NCBI RefSeq assembly: GCF_002251755.1
Contig: NZ_NOXT01000088.1
Location: 1-46,475, forward strand
DNA from: Sandarakinorhabdus cyanobacteriorum
Lineage (GTDB): Bacteria > Pseudomonadota > Alphaproteobacteria > Sphingomonadales > Sphingomonadaceae
Direction of reading: 5' to 3'
Length of the DNA: 46,475 nt
Both the position numbers and the translations under genes were made by a program. Under the pieces are notes generated by a model. The model made no database searches. It was not told the origin of the DNA and saw nothing but the letters and a program-made list of their open reading frames with translations. Below are positions 8,231 to 17,070 of this stretch, in pieces (within the stretch, counting starts at the first letter, position 1; every line of letters begins with the position of its first letter).

Positions 8231-9318
8231 CAGCTGATCCCGGTGCCCGAGACGAACCAGACATTGGTCTCGACCTTGATTAGCGTGGCGAGCCCACGCA
8301 CGGCGAGCGTCCGGTTGCCAGTGCTGGTGGTGCCGGCCTGGCAAAGCGTAACGCTGGAGCCTTGGGCGATGGTGATGGCTGAACCGCCATTATTGATGAT
8401 GGTGATGGTCGTTCCGAGCGGGAAGCCGACCGTGCCGTTGGGGGGCACAGTAATGGTCTGCGCAGCAGAATTCAGCGAGTAGATGTGCTTGCCGTTGTCG
8501 GGCGCGACCAGCTGGTAGGACGCGCTTTGGACGTTCTGGGGTACTTCGCGAAAACCGATCGACCATGCCGAGCCGCCCGCGTCATTCACGGTGGAGCCGG
8601 TCGCCGCGCCCGAGATCGTCTTGTTGGAAAGCGTCTGGCTGTCCGTCGTCCCGACGACTGCGCCTGAGGGAACTGACCTGCCTGACCAGGAAGCGAGATT
8701 GGCGCTGTAGCCCTGTACATCGCTGCCGATGGCGAGGCCGAGATTGCTGCGGGCGGTGGCGGCATCGGCTGCACCGGTCCCGCCATTGGCAATGGCCACC
8801 GTGCCCGTAATCTTGGAGCCGGCCAGTGCGGTCAGCCAGGCGGGATCAGCATAGGTGCTGGTGGTCAGGACGGCATTGCCGGAAACCGACGGCGCGGAGA
8901 GCGCAACGGCCCAGGCGGCAATCGTGCCGCTGCCACCCACCATGGCGACATTGACGACGAGCGCACCGGTGCCGCTGGTGTAGGCCGTAATCTGCCCATG
9001 CATCCAGTTGGTGGGTGTGGCCGTGCTGGTGATGGTCACCCATTGGCCCACCACAAAGGCTTTCCCGGTCTGAACGGTCAGGGACTTGGAGCCCGTGCTG
9101 ATGGCAAGCGAGGTGGTGCTGGTGGCGCTGGTGCCTGGCGCGTTGACGGCAGTGGCCGCACTGGCAGCGGCATTGGTTGCGTAGCCGTTGACCTCGACCG
9201 CCAGCGCATTGGCCTCCGAGCCGAAGGTCGGCAGCGCGCCGAGGAAGGCGTCCGCACGCGCAGAGAAGTTCGCCGCGTCCGTCCGTGACGGCGGCGTGGG
9301 CAGTGCTGTGATAGGCAT
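8230..9318 (-). CDS. Phage tail fibre-like protein
   Basis: 362 aa. The N-terminus PSRTDAANFSARADAFLGALPTF is a helical module often seen at the start of phage fibre proteins. The middle (residues about 185-205) has 'IANGGTGAADAATARSNLGL', a hallmark of tail fibres of many siphophages. The C-terminus is a beta-rich domain. It overlaps its downstream neighbour by one base (TGATG). It could carry the attachment site of the side fibres or form a central tip fibre. Confidence 0.7.
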   Translation of the reverse strand: MPITALPTPPSRTDAANFSARADAFLGALPTFGSEANALAVEVNGYATNAAASAATAVNAPGTSATSTTSLAISTGSKSLTVQTGKAFVVGQWVTITSTATPTNWMHGQITAYTSGTGALVVNVAMVGGSGTIAAWAVALSAPSVSGNAVLTTSTYADPAWLTALAGSKITGTVAIANGGTGAADAATARSNLGLAIGSDVQGYSANLASWSGRSVPSGAVVGTTDSQTLSNKTISGAATGSTVNDAGGSAWSIGFREVPQNVQSASYQLVAPDNGKHIYSLNSAAQTITVPPNGTVGFPLGTTITIINNGGSAITIAQGSSVTLCQAGTTSTGNRTLAVRGLATLIKVETNVWFVSGTGIS

Positions 9319-9353
9319 GGAATTACCCTTCAGGGTGGATCAGGCCAGAGAGT

Positions 9354-10247
9354 TCAGGTCAGCCCTTCGATGGTCAGGCTGCAGTAGCTGACGGTCGGGT
9401 AGGCAAGGTCGATCGAGAACTCTTTGTAGAAGCCGTAGACGGTAAGGCTCTCGAAGCTTTCAGAGCCAATCCAGAGGACCGGCGAGGCGCGAAGCGCTGC
9501 AAGATTGCGGGCCACGTCATCGATGGCGCTGGTCGGCATCACGACACGCGCGGTCATCCGCTTGGCAAAGGCGCGTTCAACTACCGAGGTGACACCGAAC
9601 TGGTCGGTCTCTTTTCTCGAATAGTCGATGATGCCGATGTCCGCGCCGTGCTCGGTTTCGCCGATCGTAAACTGCCTCCCGAACAAGAGCGCGCCGCAGG
9701 AAACGAGGTCGGCTGGATTGTCGCGGGTAATGGTGACGGTGATGATGCCGGCCTCGTAGACCGGCACATCGAGGAACAGCAGGCTCGACTTGCGCCCGAC
9801 AGGTTCGAAGAACCAGGAGAACCAGTTGTCGATGGCCGTGCCGCCGACATTGAAGCTCTGGGTCTTCGAGTAGAGCTGCGTGCCCGAAACCGTAAGCGAA
9901 ACCGTCGCGCTCTCCGCATCGGTGTCGATGAGCGCTACGCCGTCGGTCGCGCCTGGTGACAGCACAACCTGCAAGCTTCCCGACCTGGTTGTGGCTGTCC
10001 CGACCCGGTCATCGAACATGGCCCAGCGGTTGGTTGGCCCGAGATCCAGCCACTTAGTCGGATCACTTGTCGGGTTAACGCCGGTCGATGCTACCAGTGC
10101 CTCATAGCGCCGGTGGGTCGCCGTCAGGATCACCCGCGCACCTACCGCATAGGCTGTCCCCGATGCCCAGACCGGGTGGTCGTTCTCCAGGGCCGTGCTG
10201 CTGGTCAGCATCCCGTCCGTCAGTGAGGTCGGCCGGATCAGCTTCAT
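9354..10247 (-). CDS. Phage tail-tip protein (carbohydrate-binding-protein type)
   Basis: 297 aa, begins four bases inside the tape-measure stop (ATGA-type coupling). The N-terminal block (MKLIRPTSLTDGMLTSSTA then WASGTAYAVGARVI) matches a family found immediately downstream of tape-measure genes in several siphophages, sometimes annotated as carbohydrate-binding. Residues about 30-60 resemble a chitin-binding-type (AxYxxGxxV) motif. By position it may act as distal tail or hub protein. The classical lambda-type M/L/K/I/J set is not seen around it. Confidence 0.65.
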   Translation of the reverse strand: MKLIRPTSLTDGMLTSSTALENDHPVWASGTAYAVGARVILTATHRRYEALVASTGVNPTSDPTKWLDLGPTNRWAMFDDRVGTATTRSGSLQVVLSPGATDGVALIDTDAESATVSLTVSGTQLYSKTQSFNVGGTAIDNWFSWFFEPVGRKSSLLFLDVPVYEAGIITVTITRDNPADLVSCGALLFGRQFTIGETEHGADIGIIDYSRKETDQFGVTSVVERAFAKRMTARVVMPTSAIDDVARNLAALRASPVLWIGSESFESLTVYGFYKEFSIDLAYPTVSYCSLTIEGLT

Positions 10248-13200
10248 GCCGCCGTTCTCACGGCTAGGGCATCGCCGTCTGGCGTCACCCGCTCGAGGAT
10301 ACGAGCGGTCTTGCTGGTGCCCGAAGCGATCGTAGCCGAGGCAATCCGCTGTTCACCGCGCAGGTCGGAGAGTTCCTGTTTCAGAGCTGCCAGCCCATCG
10401 ATCAGTACTGTGGCGCTGTCGTTTGCTGGCAACGACGCTGTCGCAGATTGATTGGAGGCGAACTGCTCCCACCAGGTCGGTGTGCTCGCCGTGGCATCCG
10501 TTGCCATGTCACTGTGCAACCCGACCATCCCGTTGATGATCGCGACGGTCTGCTCAAGGCTGGCAGCGGTCTGGCCCTGAATGCGCGCCAGTTCCTGTGC
10601 CGAGGTAGCAGCATCGGCCGCCACGTTCAGCAGGCTTTGGCTTAGCCCGGGTAGCGACTTGGCCGCCTCCTGATCACCAGCCCGGGCAGCAAGAGTGGCG
10701 GCGTTGAACTCGGACAGAACCTGAGCGTAGGTTTTGGTACCGCTGCCGATGCTCCCACGGATGCGGGCAACTTCGGACAACAGGCTATCGGTAATGCTCT
10801 CCCAGGCCGAGCGTAGCTTTTCGGCCGCAGCTGCCGCCTCATCAGCTGCCTTTTGCTGGTCCTGCAGCGCCCAGATCTGCTGCTGCTGCGCGCGGTTGCT
10901 TTCGTCGAGCTGGGCCAGATCAAGCGCCCGCAGTGCTGCGGTATTACCTTGAACCTCAAGCAGCTGGCGCTCGAGCGACAGGCGTTCATCCGCGATGGCG
11001 GCTGCACTGGCTGCGTCCTGGGCCGCGCCAATGAGCTCGGCAAAGGCCGGGGCCAGCTGGATCAGGGTGACATAGGCCGCGCGGCCAGCCTCGGTGGTCA
11101 GGTCCTGCGCTTCGACGAGCGCCCGGAAGCCTGCGATGCTTTGCGGCAGCCCAAGTCCAAGGCTCTCGAACACCCGGGCCATCTGCGCGGTCTGGGCCGT
11201 CGCCTGTTCGGCCTTGCTGTAATAGAGCGCGAAATACTCGCCCGTCGCGGAGGTCATGTCACTGGCCGAACCGAACAGGTCGAACAGGTTCATCTTCGCC
11301 GCAAGGCCCAGATCCTCGACCGAGGTGCCAAGCAGGCTGAGCGAGGAACTCACCGCCTCGACGCTCGATGCAATCCGGATCAGCGTCTCGAAATAGCCTT
11401 CGCCAACCTTCTGAAATTGCTCGAGCCCGGGGATCGCGTACTTGGCGAGATTGTCGGCCGCTGCGCCAAAGACAGCGGTCAGCTTTTCCTGGATTTCAGC
11501 GCCGGTCAGACCCTTCAGATCGATCTTGCCGATGTTGACGACGAAACCCTGCAAGCGGGATTGGACCTCGCTCAGCGACAAGCCCAGCGGCCCGGCTGCG
11601 GCCGAGATCGCATCATAGAAGCCGGAGAAGATCAGCGCGAACTGGCGCTCGAGCTCAGCATCGGCAGCCGAATAGCGGGTCGAGTAACTCGAGCCCATGC
11701 TGATCCCGAGGAACTTCTTGGTCTTCTTGACGTCGCTGTAATAGCTCGCGTCAAACCCGCCGGAGAGGATGTCAGCCAGCGACTGGCCACGACCGAAGAT
11801 GCCCTGGCCGGTGATCGTAGTCTTGGTACCGAACAGTGCGCCGAACGCCTTGCCGACGAGCCCGACCAGACCGCCCAGAATGCCGCCAATGATGGGGATC
11901 TTGTTCAGAACGGCCCCGACGCCTTCAAGACCCTTGCCGATGAGGCCAGTCACGCCCGTGGACTGATAGCCGGTGTTTACTCCTGCAGCGGAAGTCTCAG
12001 CGCCATTGGTGCGGATGATGAGGTTGGTGAGCCCGCCGATATTGGCCTCGATGTTGCGCAAGGAAGCCAGCATGGCAGCGGAGTAGCGCATGGTCAGCGT
12101 GTCCACCTCGCGCAGATGATCGATCGCTTTGGCAATGCTCTCCGACTTGGCCGTGCTGTCCCCAAACACTGTTCCAGTTCCATCATTGGCGGTGGGCAGT
12201 TTTGGAGACCCACCAAAGGCGCCGCTGATCGCGACACCGAGCGAGGCAATGACGCCGGCCGTGATGGCGCCGGCCGCAATGTTGAGCGGGAACGGCAGTG
12301 AGCGGATGGCGTTCACCACGGCCTCCACCGCCTTGATGCCGGTCGTAATGATCGAGTTGCCCTGTTCGACGCCAGCACGTGCAGTGTCTGAGGCCGCCAT
12401 GGCAGTGTCGCTCGTGACCTTGGCCGCCGTTTGCGCACCGATCAGGCCGATTTTGACTGCGGCATTCTTGATCGCGACCGCCAGTTCAAAGGCGCGGAAG
12501 ACCTTTTCAGCGGTCAGCAGCGCCTTGTAGCCGTCCGAACCCTCCTTGAAGAAGCCCTTGGCGGCCGAGGCGAGATTGCCATAGTGATTGATCTCAGCCG
12601 ATGCCTGGGCGGCACGTGCATCGGCATACTGGAATGAAGTGCGTCCATATTCGCGCTCGGCCTCGGCCACACGCTGGGCTGCAGCCACCTGCGCCGATGC
12701 AAAACGGGTGATCTCGACCGTAATCGCACCAATTGCCCCGCCGACCGAGCCGAAGGCATCGGCCATGTTCTGTGCCGCTGCTTCAGTTGCCGAAACCATG
12801 TCTTCCAAGCTTTGGAGGAACTGCTCCTGACCGCTTTGCGCGAAGTCTGCTTCCATGAGCCGGATCCGTGCGGCGCGATACCGCTCCCAGGCTTCGACCC
12901 CGCGTTCCAGCACGATCTGTTCACGCTCGGCTTCCAGATTTGCGAGTGCCTGCGCCCGGGCCGACTGGCCAAGCAGAGCGACCTGCTGTTCGAGCGGGCC
13001 GACCGTCTGGCGCAGGAACTCCGAGGTGGCGAATGCGCGCGTCGCCTGTTCCCAGGCTTCGCCGGCTTGGAGAATTGCAATGCGCGCTTCGTCGGTCGGC
13101 GCCTTGATCGCTGCCATCGCAACCTCCATCCGCTTGATCTCGATCGGGGTCTTGCCGATCTTGGCGGTCTCGAGCGCGAGGTTGGCGGCAAAGTCCCGGG

Positions 13201-14371
13201 CGGCCTGGAGCGCGCGTTCGGCTTCAGTTTCCTTGGGGCCTTTTGCGCTGCTGGCACGGTCAGTGCTGTCGCCGCGGATCTCTTCCGCCTTGGCGGCAAG
13301 CCGGGCCTTGGCAGCAGCGATGCTGTTTTCCCGCCAACGCGCTGAAAAGGCATCCATCATGCCCATGGCATCGCCAAAGGCTGACGCGAATTCATCGCGG
13401 ACCTGTGCGCCCATGCGGGCGGTGGAGCCGGCAAAGCTGTTTTCCATGCGCGGTAGAGCCACGCTCTCGATCCGGGTGATGGTGGCAAGGCCCACTCGGT
13501 CAAGCACCGGGTTCACCCATTCGGCGAGCCAATTGAGCGCTGCGATTGCTTTGTTGGCGAGATACTCGATCCCACTGATTGCCAGATTAGCGGCGCCCAC
13601 GGCGGCTTCGCCGATAACGCCGGGTAGTGCTGTCCAGGTAACGCGGATTGCATTGAACCCGCCGACCCAGCCTGCATAGAGAATGGCGACCGCATATTTG
13701 CCAGCAGTCAGCACCGCTTCGAAGGCCGTGACCGCCCAGTCCTTGAGGGTCGAGAATACCGTGCCCAGGTTCAGCCCATCCGAGATGGTCTTCCACAGCC
13801 CCTTCATGGTGTCGCCGACGGTGATCCCGACAGGGCCCAGCTTTTCCATTTCCTTTTTGGTGAGTCCCAGGCTTTGCGCATAGCGGTCGAGCTCGCCCGT
13901 CTGTTTGACGCTCGACTGGAACAGCTTGAATGCGCCGAACGCGAGTGCAGCGGCAGCAGCGGCTGCGAGAAGATAAGGGTTTGTCAGCGCTGCCGCTGCC
14001 GCACTGGCAGCAAGCCCCAGCAGCGCCCGGGCCATGCCGCCGATGCCGACACCGGCCTGCATCGCGATCTGCCCGATCTGCGTGCCCTGCTGCATGAAAA
14101 CGGTCATGGGTTTCTGGCCAGAGAACAGGCCGACTACCATGTCGTTGAGCTGGAAGACGAGGTTCTGGACATGGTGCCCGGCAAGCTTGGCCGAGCCACC
14201 CATCCGCGTGACACCGCCGCCCCCGACCGCATTGAGCGCCCGGTCAGCACGCGAGGCGCTGTCGGCCATATCGCCCATCGCACCTGCCACCGTGCGCTTC
14301 ATGTCAGCCATCTCCTTCTGGAGACGGGCGACGTTGGTGATCATTTCAATTTCGAGGGTGCCTGCTTTCAC
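10244..14371 (-). CDS. Tail length tape-measure protein
   Basis: 1375 aa, the largest protein in the window. The N-terminus (TLEIEMITNVARLQKEMADMKR, then a segment around HHVQNLVFQLNDMVVGLFSG) is the lambda gpH-like family start. There are hydrophobic stretches at about 112-147 and near 700, a long helical Ala/Gln/Glu-rich body, and many coiled-coil segments near the C-terminus. Family knowledge gives about 0.15 nm of tail per residue, so a tail of roughly 200 nm is predicted, long for a siphophage. It starts at the stop of the upstream chaperone gene (ATGA). Confidence 0.9.
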   Translation of the reverse strand: MKAGTLEIEMITNVARLQKEMADMKRTVAGAMGDMADSASRADRALNAVGGGGVTRMGGSAKLAGHHVQNLVFQLNDMVVGLFSGQKPMTVFMQQGTQIGQIAMQAGVGIGGMARALLGLAASAAAAALTNPYLLAAAAAAALAFGAFKLFQSSVKQTGELDRYAQSLGLTKKEMEKLGPVGITVGDTMKGLWKTISDGLNLGTVFSTLKDWAVTAFEAVLTAGKYAVAILYAGWVGGFNAIRVTWTALPGVIGEAAVGAANLAISGIEYLANKAIAALNWLAEWVNPVLDRVGLATITRIESVALPRMENSFAGSTARMGAQVRDEFASAFGDAMGMMDAFSARWRENSIAAAKARLAAKAEEIRGDSTDRASSAKGPKETEAERALQAARDFAANLALETAKIGKTPIEIKRMEVAMAAIKAPTDEARIAILQAGEAWEQATRAFATSEFLRQTVGPLEQQVALLGQSARAQALANLEAEREQIVLERGVEAWERYRAARIRLMEADFAQSGQEQFLQSLEDMVSATEAAAQNMADAFGSVGGAIGAITVEITRFASAQVAAAQRVAEAEREYGRTSFQYADARAAQASAEINHYGNLASAAKGFFKEGSDGYKALLTAEKVFRAFELAVAIKNAAVKIGLIGAQTAAKVTSDTAMAASDTARAGVEQGNSIITTGIKAVEAVVNAIRSLPFPLNIAAGAITAGVIASLGVAISGAFGGSPKLPTANDGTGTVFGDSTAKSESIAKAIDHLREVDTLTMRYSAAMLASLRNIEANIGGLTNLIIRTNGAETSAAGVNTGYQSTGVTGLIGKGLEGVGAVLNKIPIIGGILGGLVGLVGKAFGALFGTKTTITGQGIFGRGQSLADILSGGFDASYYSDVKKTKKFLGISMGSSYSTRYSAADAELERQFALIFSGFYDAISAAAGPLGLSLSEVQSRLQGFVVNIGKIDLKGLTGAEIQEKLTAVFGAAADNLAKYAIPGLEQFQKVGEGYFETLIRIASSVEAVSSSLSLLGTSVEDLGLAAKMNLFDLFGSASDMTSATGEYFALYYSKAEQATAQTAQMARVFESLGLGLPQSIAGFRALVEAQDLTTEAGRAAYVTLIQLAPAFAELIGAAQDAASAAAIADERLSLERQLLEVQGNTAALRALDLAQLDESNRAQQQQIWALQDQQKAADEAAAAAEKLRSAWESITDSLLSEVARIRGSIGSGTKTYAQVLSEFNAATLAARAGDQEAAKSLPGLSQSLLNVAADAATSAQELARIQGQTAASLEQTVAIINGMVGLHSDMATDATASTPTWWEQFASNQSATASLPANDSATVLIDGLAALKQELSDLRGEQRIASATIASGTSKTARILERVTPDGDALAVRTAA

Positions 14372-14814
14372 GTGCTGGGCTCCTTCGACATCATCAGCGC
14401 CCGGAAGGCGTTGGTCACTTTCCGGGAGACTTCATCTCGGTTGAGGACGGACGTGGCAGTCCATGGAGGCGGGCAATCAGGCTCGCGGGCGCGGACGGTT
14501 TCAGCGACGAATTCGACAGAAAGCCGTCGCAAGAGGCGGACCAGCCAGGGCGGCAGGTCGAGCCCCATGCAGTGCTGCCACTGGCCTATCGTGGCCCAGG
14601 AGATGGGGACTGCGCCCATTGCGCCGGGATCGGTGGGGCCGACTTCCATGAGCCAGTCGATCACCCAAGGGGTGCGGATGCGTGGAAAGTCCGGAGTAAG
14701 GTCGTCGATGGCCATTCGCTGCAGCCGGGTCAGCGGTTCGCTCTCCGGCTCAGGCTTTGGCGTTTTTCCAGTGCGCGGCTTGGGCGCGGTGCCCAGCCAC
14801 GCCAGTTGTCGCAC
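14368..14814 (-). CDS. Tail assembly chaperone T portion (probably made by -1 frameshift)
   Basis: 148 codons from a GTG at 14814, but the reading frame is open upstream to about 14859, overlapping the last residues of the G gene, and the overlap reads naturally as protein (GKFYEELGRELSLYVRQLAW). A slippery A-AAT-TTT lies in that overlap. The gene is therefore best viewed as the T domain of a G-T fusion like lambda gpG/gpGT, giving a predicted product of about 290 residues. It precedes the tape-measure gene, exactly the position expected. Independent start at GTG remains possible. Confidence 0.75.
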   Translation of the reverse strand: MRQLAWLGTAPKPRTGKTPKPEPESEPLTRLQRMAIDDLTPDFPRIRTPWVIDWLMEVGPTDPGAMGAVPISWATIGQWQHCMGLDLPPWLVRLLRRLSVEFVAETVRAREPDCPPPWTATSVLNRDEVSRKVTNAFRALMMSKEPST

Positions 14815-14822
14815 GTAAAGGC

Positions 14823-15239
14823 TCAGCTCTCGGCCGAGCTCTTCGTAAAATTTGCCCAGTCATTGATGTGGGCGGCGACCTGCGTGGCGATGAACCCGAT
14901 CGAGGGATCGGCATAGGCCTTGCGGAACAGTTCCTGACCTTCGAGCCCGTCGGCGGGCGGATAGGTGAAGCCATTGAAGCTGACCGTGCAGGCAGCCAGA
15001 AAATCAGCCTGTTCGGCGAGCTTCTCCTCGGCCGACTGGTCCATCTTCCCGCGCTTCTTGATCTTGTCCATCAGCTGGTTCTGCTGGCGAGCCTGGGCGC
15101 GCTGATAGACCTTGGAGCCTGGGCCGTAGACTGTGATCGAGAGGCGCTTGCCCTTTTCGTCGAACAGCGGGGCATCGTCGCCGCCGACGAGTTCGAGGGT
15201 CGAGGTATCGGTGGCAGCGAGGGTCGTGATGTCAAACAT
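14823..15239 (-). CDS. Tail assembly chaperone G
   Basis: 138 aa. Mixed alpha/beta, starts MFDITTLAATDTSTLELVGG and has a long charged helix (VYQRAQARQQNQLMDKIKKR). This is the G-type tail chaperone fold and position: directly after the tail tube and before the tape measure. Family knowledge: G and G-T bind the tape measure and recruit tail tube subunits. The ATG is preceded by GGAG at 7-base spacing. The programmed -1 site lies seven codons before the stop. Confidence 0.75.
   Translation of the reverse strand: MFDITTLAATDTSTLELVGGDDAPLFDEKGKRLSITVYGPGSKVYQRAQARQQNQLMDKIKKRGKMDQSAEEKLAEQADFLAACTVSFNGFTYPPADGLEGQELFRKAYADPSIGFIATQVAAHINDWANFTKSSAES
14847..14853 (-). promoter_or_regulatory. 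Programmed -1 ribosomal frameshift slippery site A-AAT-TTT
   Basis: In the G reading frame the codons are GCA AAT TTT ACG; the heptamer A AAT TTT fits X XXY YYZ, allowing both tRNAs to slip back one base to AAA TTT. The next codon in the -1 frame is TAC, and the frame is open for 159 codons to the T stop. Seven zero-frame codons remain before the G stop. Downstream secondary structure was not folded. Confidence 0.7.
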
Positions 15240-15266
15240 GGAATATCTCCGTCAGGGTGTCAGGGA

Positions 15267-15728
15267 TCAGGGCGCGAGGACTTCGACAATGCCCACACCG
15301 GCGGAGTTGGTGGTGAGTTCGAGGGTCACGGTGGCGGTGGTGATCTGATCGACCGAACCGACATTGACCTTGAAGCTCATGACCTGCGCCTGGAAGTAGT
15401 ACTTGTCGCCGTTCTGGGTGGTGACCAAGAAGCTGTGATCAGCGTCCGAGAGCGAGGCGGATTTGAGCAGGATCTGGCCGGTATCATCAGTGTCGAGACC
15501 CAGCTGGATCTGCATCGTACCCTGGTTGAAGCTACCCTTCTTCTTGACCACGCCGCGGCTGCCTACGGGATTGAAAGTCACGAGATTGAACTCGCGGCCG
15601 AACTCGCCGAGGTCGGAGACTTCGCCGACTACGGTCATGGTCAGCGCATTGTAGCCGGTGGCGTCAAAAGTCGCAGGGGTAGAGGCCGACACCTTCAAGG
15701 TGGTGCCGGCGGAAGTCCGAACGGTCAT
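15267..15728 (-). CDS. Major tail tube protein
   Basis: 153 aa, beta-rich, starts MTVRTSAGTTLKVSASTPATFDATGY. Features such as the N-terminal 'TTLKVSA...PATFD' strand, the central 'FNQGTMQIQLGLDTDDTGQ' and C-terminal 'VNVGSVDQITTATVTLEL' are those of siphophage tail-tube subunits (lambda gpV-like fold). It is placed between the tail-completion genes and the G/T chaperones. The ATG has an AAGGA-type ribosome binding site upstream. It should polymerise into the tail tube. Confidence 0.75.
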   Translation of the reverse strand: MTVRTSAGTTLKVSASTPATFDATGYNALTMTVVGEVSDLGEFGREFNLVTFNPVGSRGVVKKKGSFNQGTMQIQLGLDTDDTGQILLKSASLSDADHSFLVTTQNGDKYYFQAQVMSFKVNVGSVDQITTATVTLELTTNSAGVGIVEVLAP

Positions 15729-15740
15729 GGCAATGGGTCC

Positions 15741-16160
15741 TTATGAAGGTGAGGCTAGGCGCGCCTCGTTGAATGAGACGCGGAAGTCCTGCGTCTGCAT
15801 GTGGATACCGGTCTCCTCGTCGAGGAAATCAGGACCGGCGGAATCTGTGTGGACGGTCACGTCAAAGAGCCCGTCGATGGTAGGCATCTGGTCGGCTGCC
15901 GCCTGGCGGACGGCTGCGATAATGGCTTTCACTTCAGGGTAGGTCCGGGCCAGAACGGTCACCTGCACGCGCTCGGTGACGCGGCGTTTCGCGCCCGGAG
16001 CCTGGACATTGCGGTCGATACTGCTGACCGACATCAGCGATATCGCCGGCAAGTCCGTGCCCTGCGGCAGCATCCCAGCGGCGATCCGCACAACGGGGAC
16101 AAGTGACGTCACCCCGGTGTCAGCCACCAGGAGCGAGCGGACCGCAATAACACCGTTCAT
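15741..16160 (-). CDS. DUF3168 tail completion protein
   Basis: 139 aa. Family pattern of DUF3168 (gp17-like): 'VIAVRSLLVADTGVTSLVP' then 'AGMLPQGTDLPAISLMSVSS' and 'VQVTVLARTYPEVKAIIAAVR', ending in 'DFRVSF'. It acts at the head-tail junction or tail terminator position. It overlaps the start of the tail tube gene region without a gap larger than 15 bases. Position just after an HK97 gp10-like gene is standard. Confidence 0.8.
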   Translation of the reverse strand: MNGVIAVRSLLVADTGVTSLVPVVRIAAGMLPQGTDLPAISLMSVSSIDRNVQAPGAKRRVTERVQVTVLARTYPEVKAIIAAVRQAAADQMPTIDGLFDVTVHTDSAGPDFLDEETGIHMQTQDFRVSFNEARLASPS

Positions 16161-16720
16161 TCGTCATCGACCTCGAGGGTCGGTGCCTTCAGGTTACCGA
16201 TCTGGACCCGGTGGGCGATGTATGAGCCCATGGCATTCACCGCTTCCTCGGCTTTCTGGTCAAGCGCTGGGCGCAGGAAGGGTTTTGCGGCGTGACCCGG
16301 GTGCATGACCGCGGGCCCGATGAAGTTCTCGCCAATTTTGAGGCTGCCGCGCTTCACCATCTTGTTGATTGTGCCGATACTGACTTTGCGCGGGCCACGC
16401 CGGGTCTCACGCACCGGCTTGTCCGCCTCGGAAACCGAGATCAGGTGGGGCGCGACACCATATTCAATGAACAGGCCAAGATAGGAGCCTTTCCCACGCA
16501 GTTTGACGTAAGACGAGAGCTTGGCTCCGTCGGTTCGGGTGCCAATCCCGATCGCGCGCTTCAATTGTCCGGTCTTGACCGGGACATTGGCCTTGGCCTG
16601 CTGCTGGATCACCTTGGCGCCAGCCCGAAGACCTCCACGGATCACGTTGCGCTCCAGGTTCTTGGGCAGTTCATCAAGCAAACGCAGCAGTTCAGGGCCG
16701 CCCTTGAGCCGGATCGTCAT
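16157..16720 (-). CDS. HK97 gp10-like head-tail protein
   Basis: 187 aa. It contains the gp10 family signature: 'GGPELLRLLDELPKNLERNVIRGGLRAGAKVIQQQAKANVPVKTG' split over residues about 7-52, then 'GQLKRAIG' and a C-terminal 'PFLRPALDQKAEEAVNAM' helix. It is believed to be involved in tail completion or head-tail joining. The start is one codon-overlap (ATGA type) with the upstream gene, so coupled translation is likely. Confidence 0.8.
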   Translation of the reverse strand: MTIRLKGGPELLRLLDELPKNLERNVIRGGLRAGAKVIQQQAKANVPVKTGQLKRAIGIGTRTDGAKLSSYVKLRGKGSYLGLFIEYGVAPHLISVSEADKPVRETRRGPRKVSIGTINKMVKRGSLKIGENFIGPAVMHPGHAAKPFLRPALDQKAEEAVNAMGSYIAHRVQIGNLKAPTLEVDDE

Positions 16721-17070
16721 GGTGCGGCTCCTTCGCTCGAATGTTCCTCGACCATGAACTCCATGGCCTCCCGCCGCCCCAGTGTTGCCGGGCCGGAAAT
16801 GATCTGGTGGATGCGTGAATCGATGATGACCCGCATCTCGGCTGTGAGTCCTGGCAGATACCGAGTGCGGATCCGGGCAGGACGGCGACCAATCTGGATG
16901 CTGTCGGCCAGGCGCTCGGCCTTGGAGGGGAGAATGTCCTTCACCTCAGCCCAGATGCAGGCGAACTCGGTCCAATTGACCTGTTCGGTGCCATATTGGG
17001 TATCGTGCGTGACGACCTTGCGCTCAATCCGGATCCTTGTGTCGAGCTTCGAGGCTAGATCCAGCGACAT
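16717..17070 (-). CDS. Head-tail adaptor (head closure) protein
   Basis: 117 aa, small beta-barrel type (SPP1 gp16/HK97 gp7 class). The series 'LDTRIRIERKVVTHDTQYGTEQ', then 'WAEVKDILPSKAERLA', 'RIRTRYLPGLTAEMRVI' and 'IISGPATLGRREAMEFMVEE' is the usual layout of PF05521-like proteins. It closes the portal channel and docks the tail. It overlaps the previous gene by 16 bases. Confidence 0.8.
   Translation of the reverse strand: MSLDLASKLDTRIRIERKVVTHDTQYGTEQVNWTEFACIWAEVKDILPSKAERLADSIQIGRRPARIRTRYLPGLTAEMRVIIDSRIHQIISGPATLGRREAMEFMVEEHSSEGAAP

Noticed and set aside
10853..12301. 482-codon plus-strand reading frame inside the tape-measure gene
   Set aside because: It lies antisense to a well-supported gene, and its sequence has the Arg/Leu/Gly-rich look of out-of-frame GC-rich DNA.
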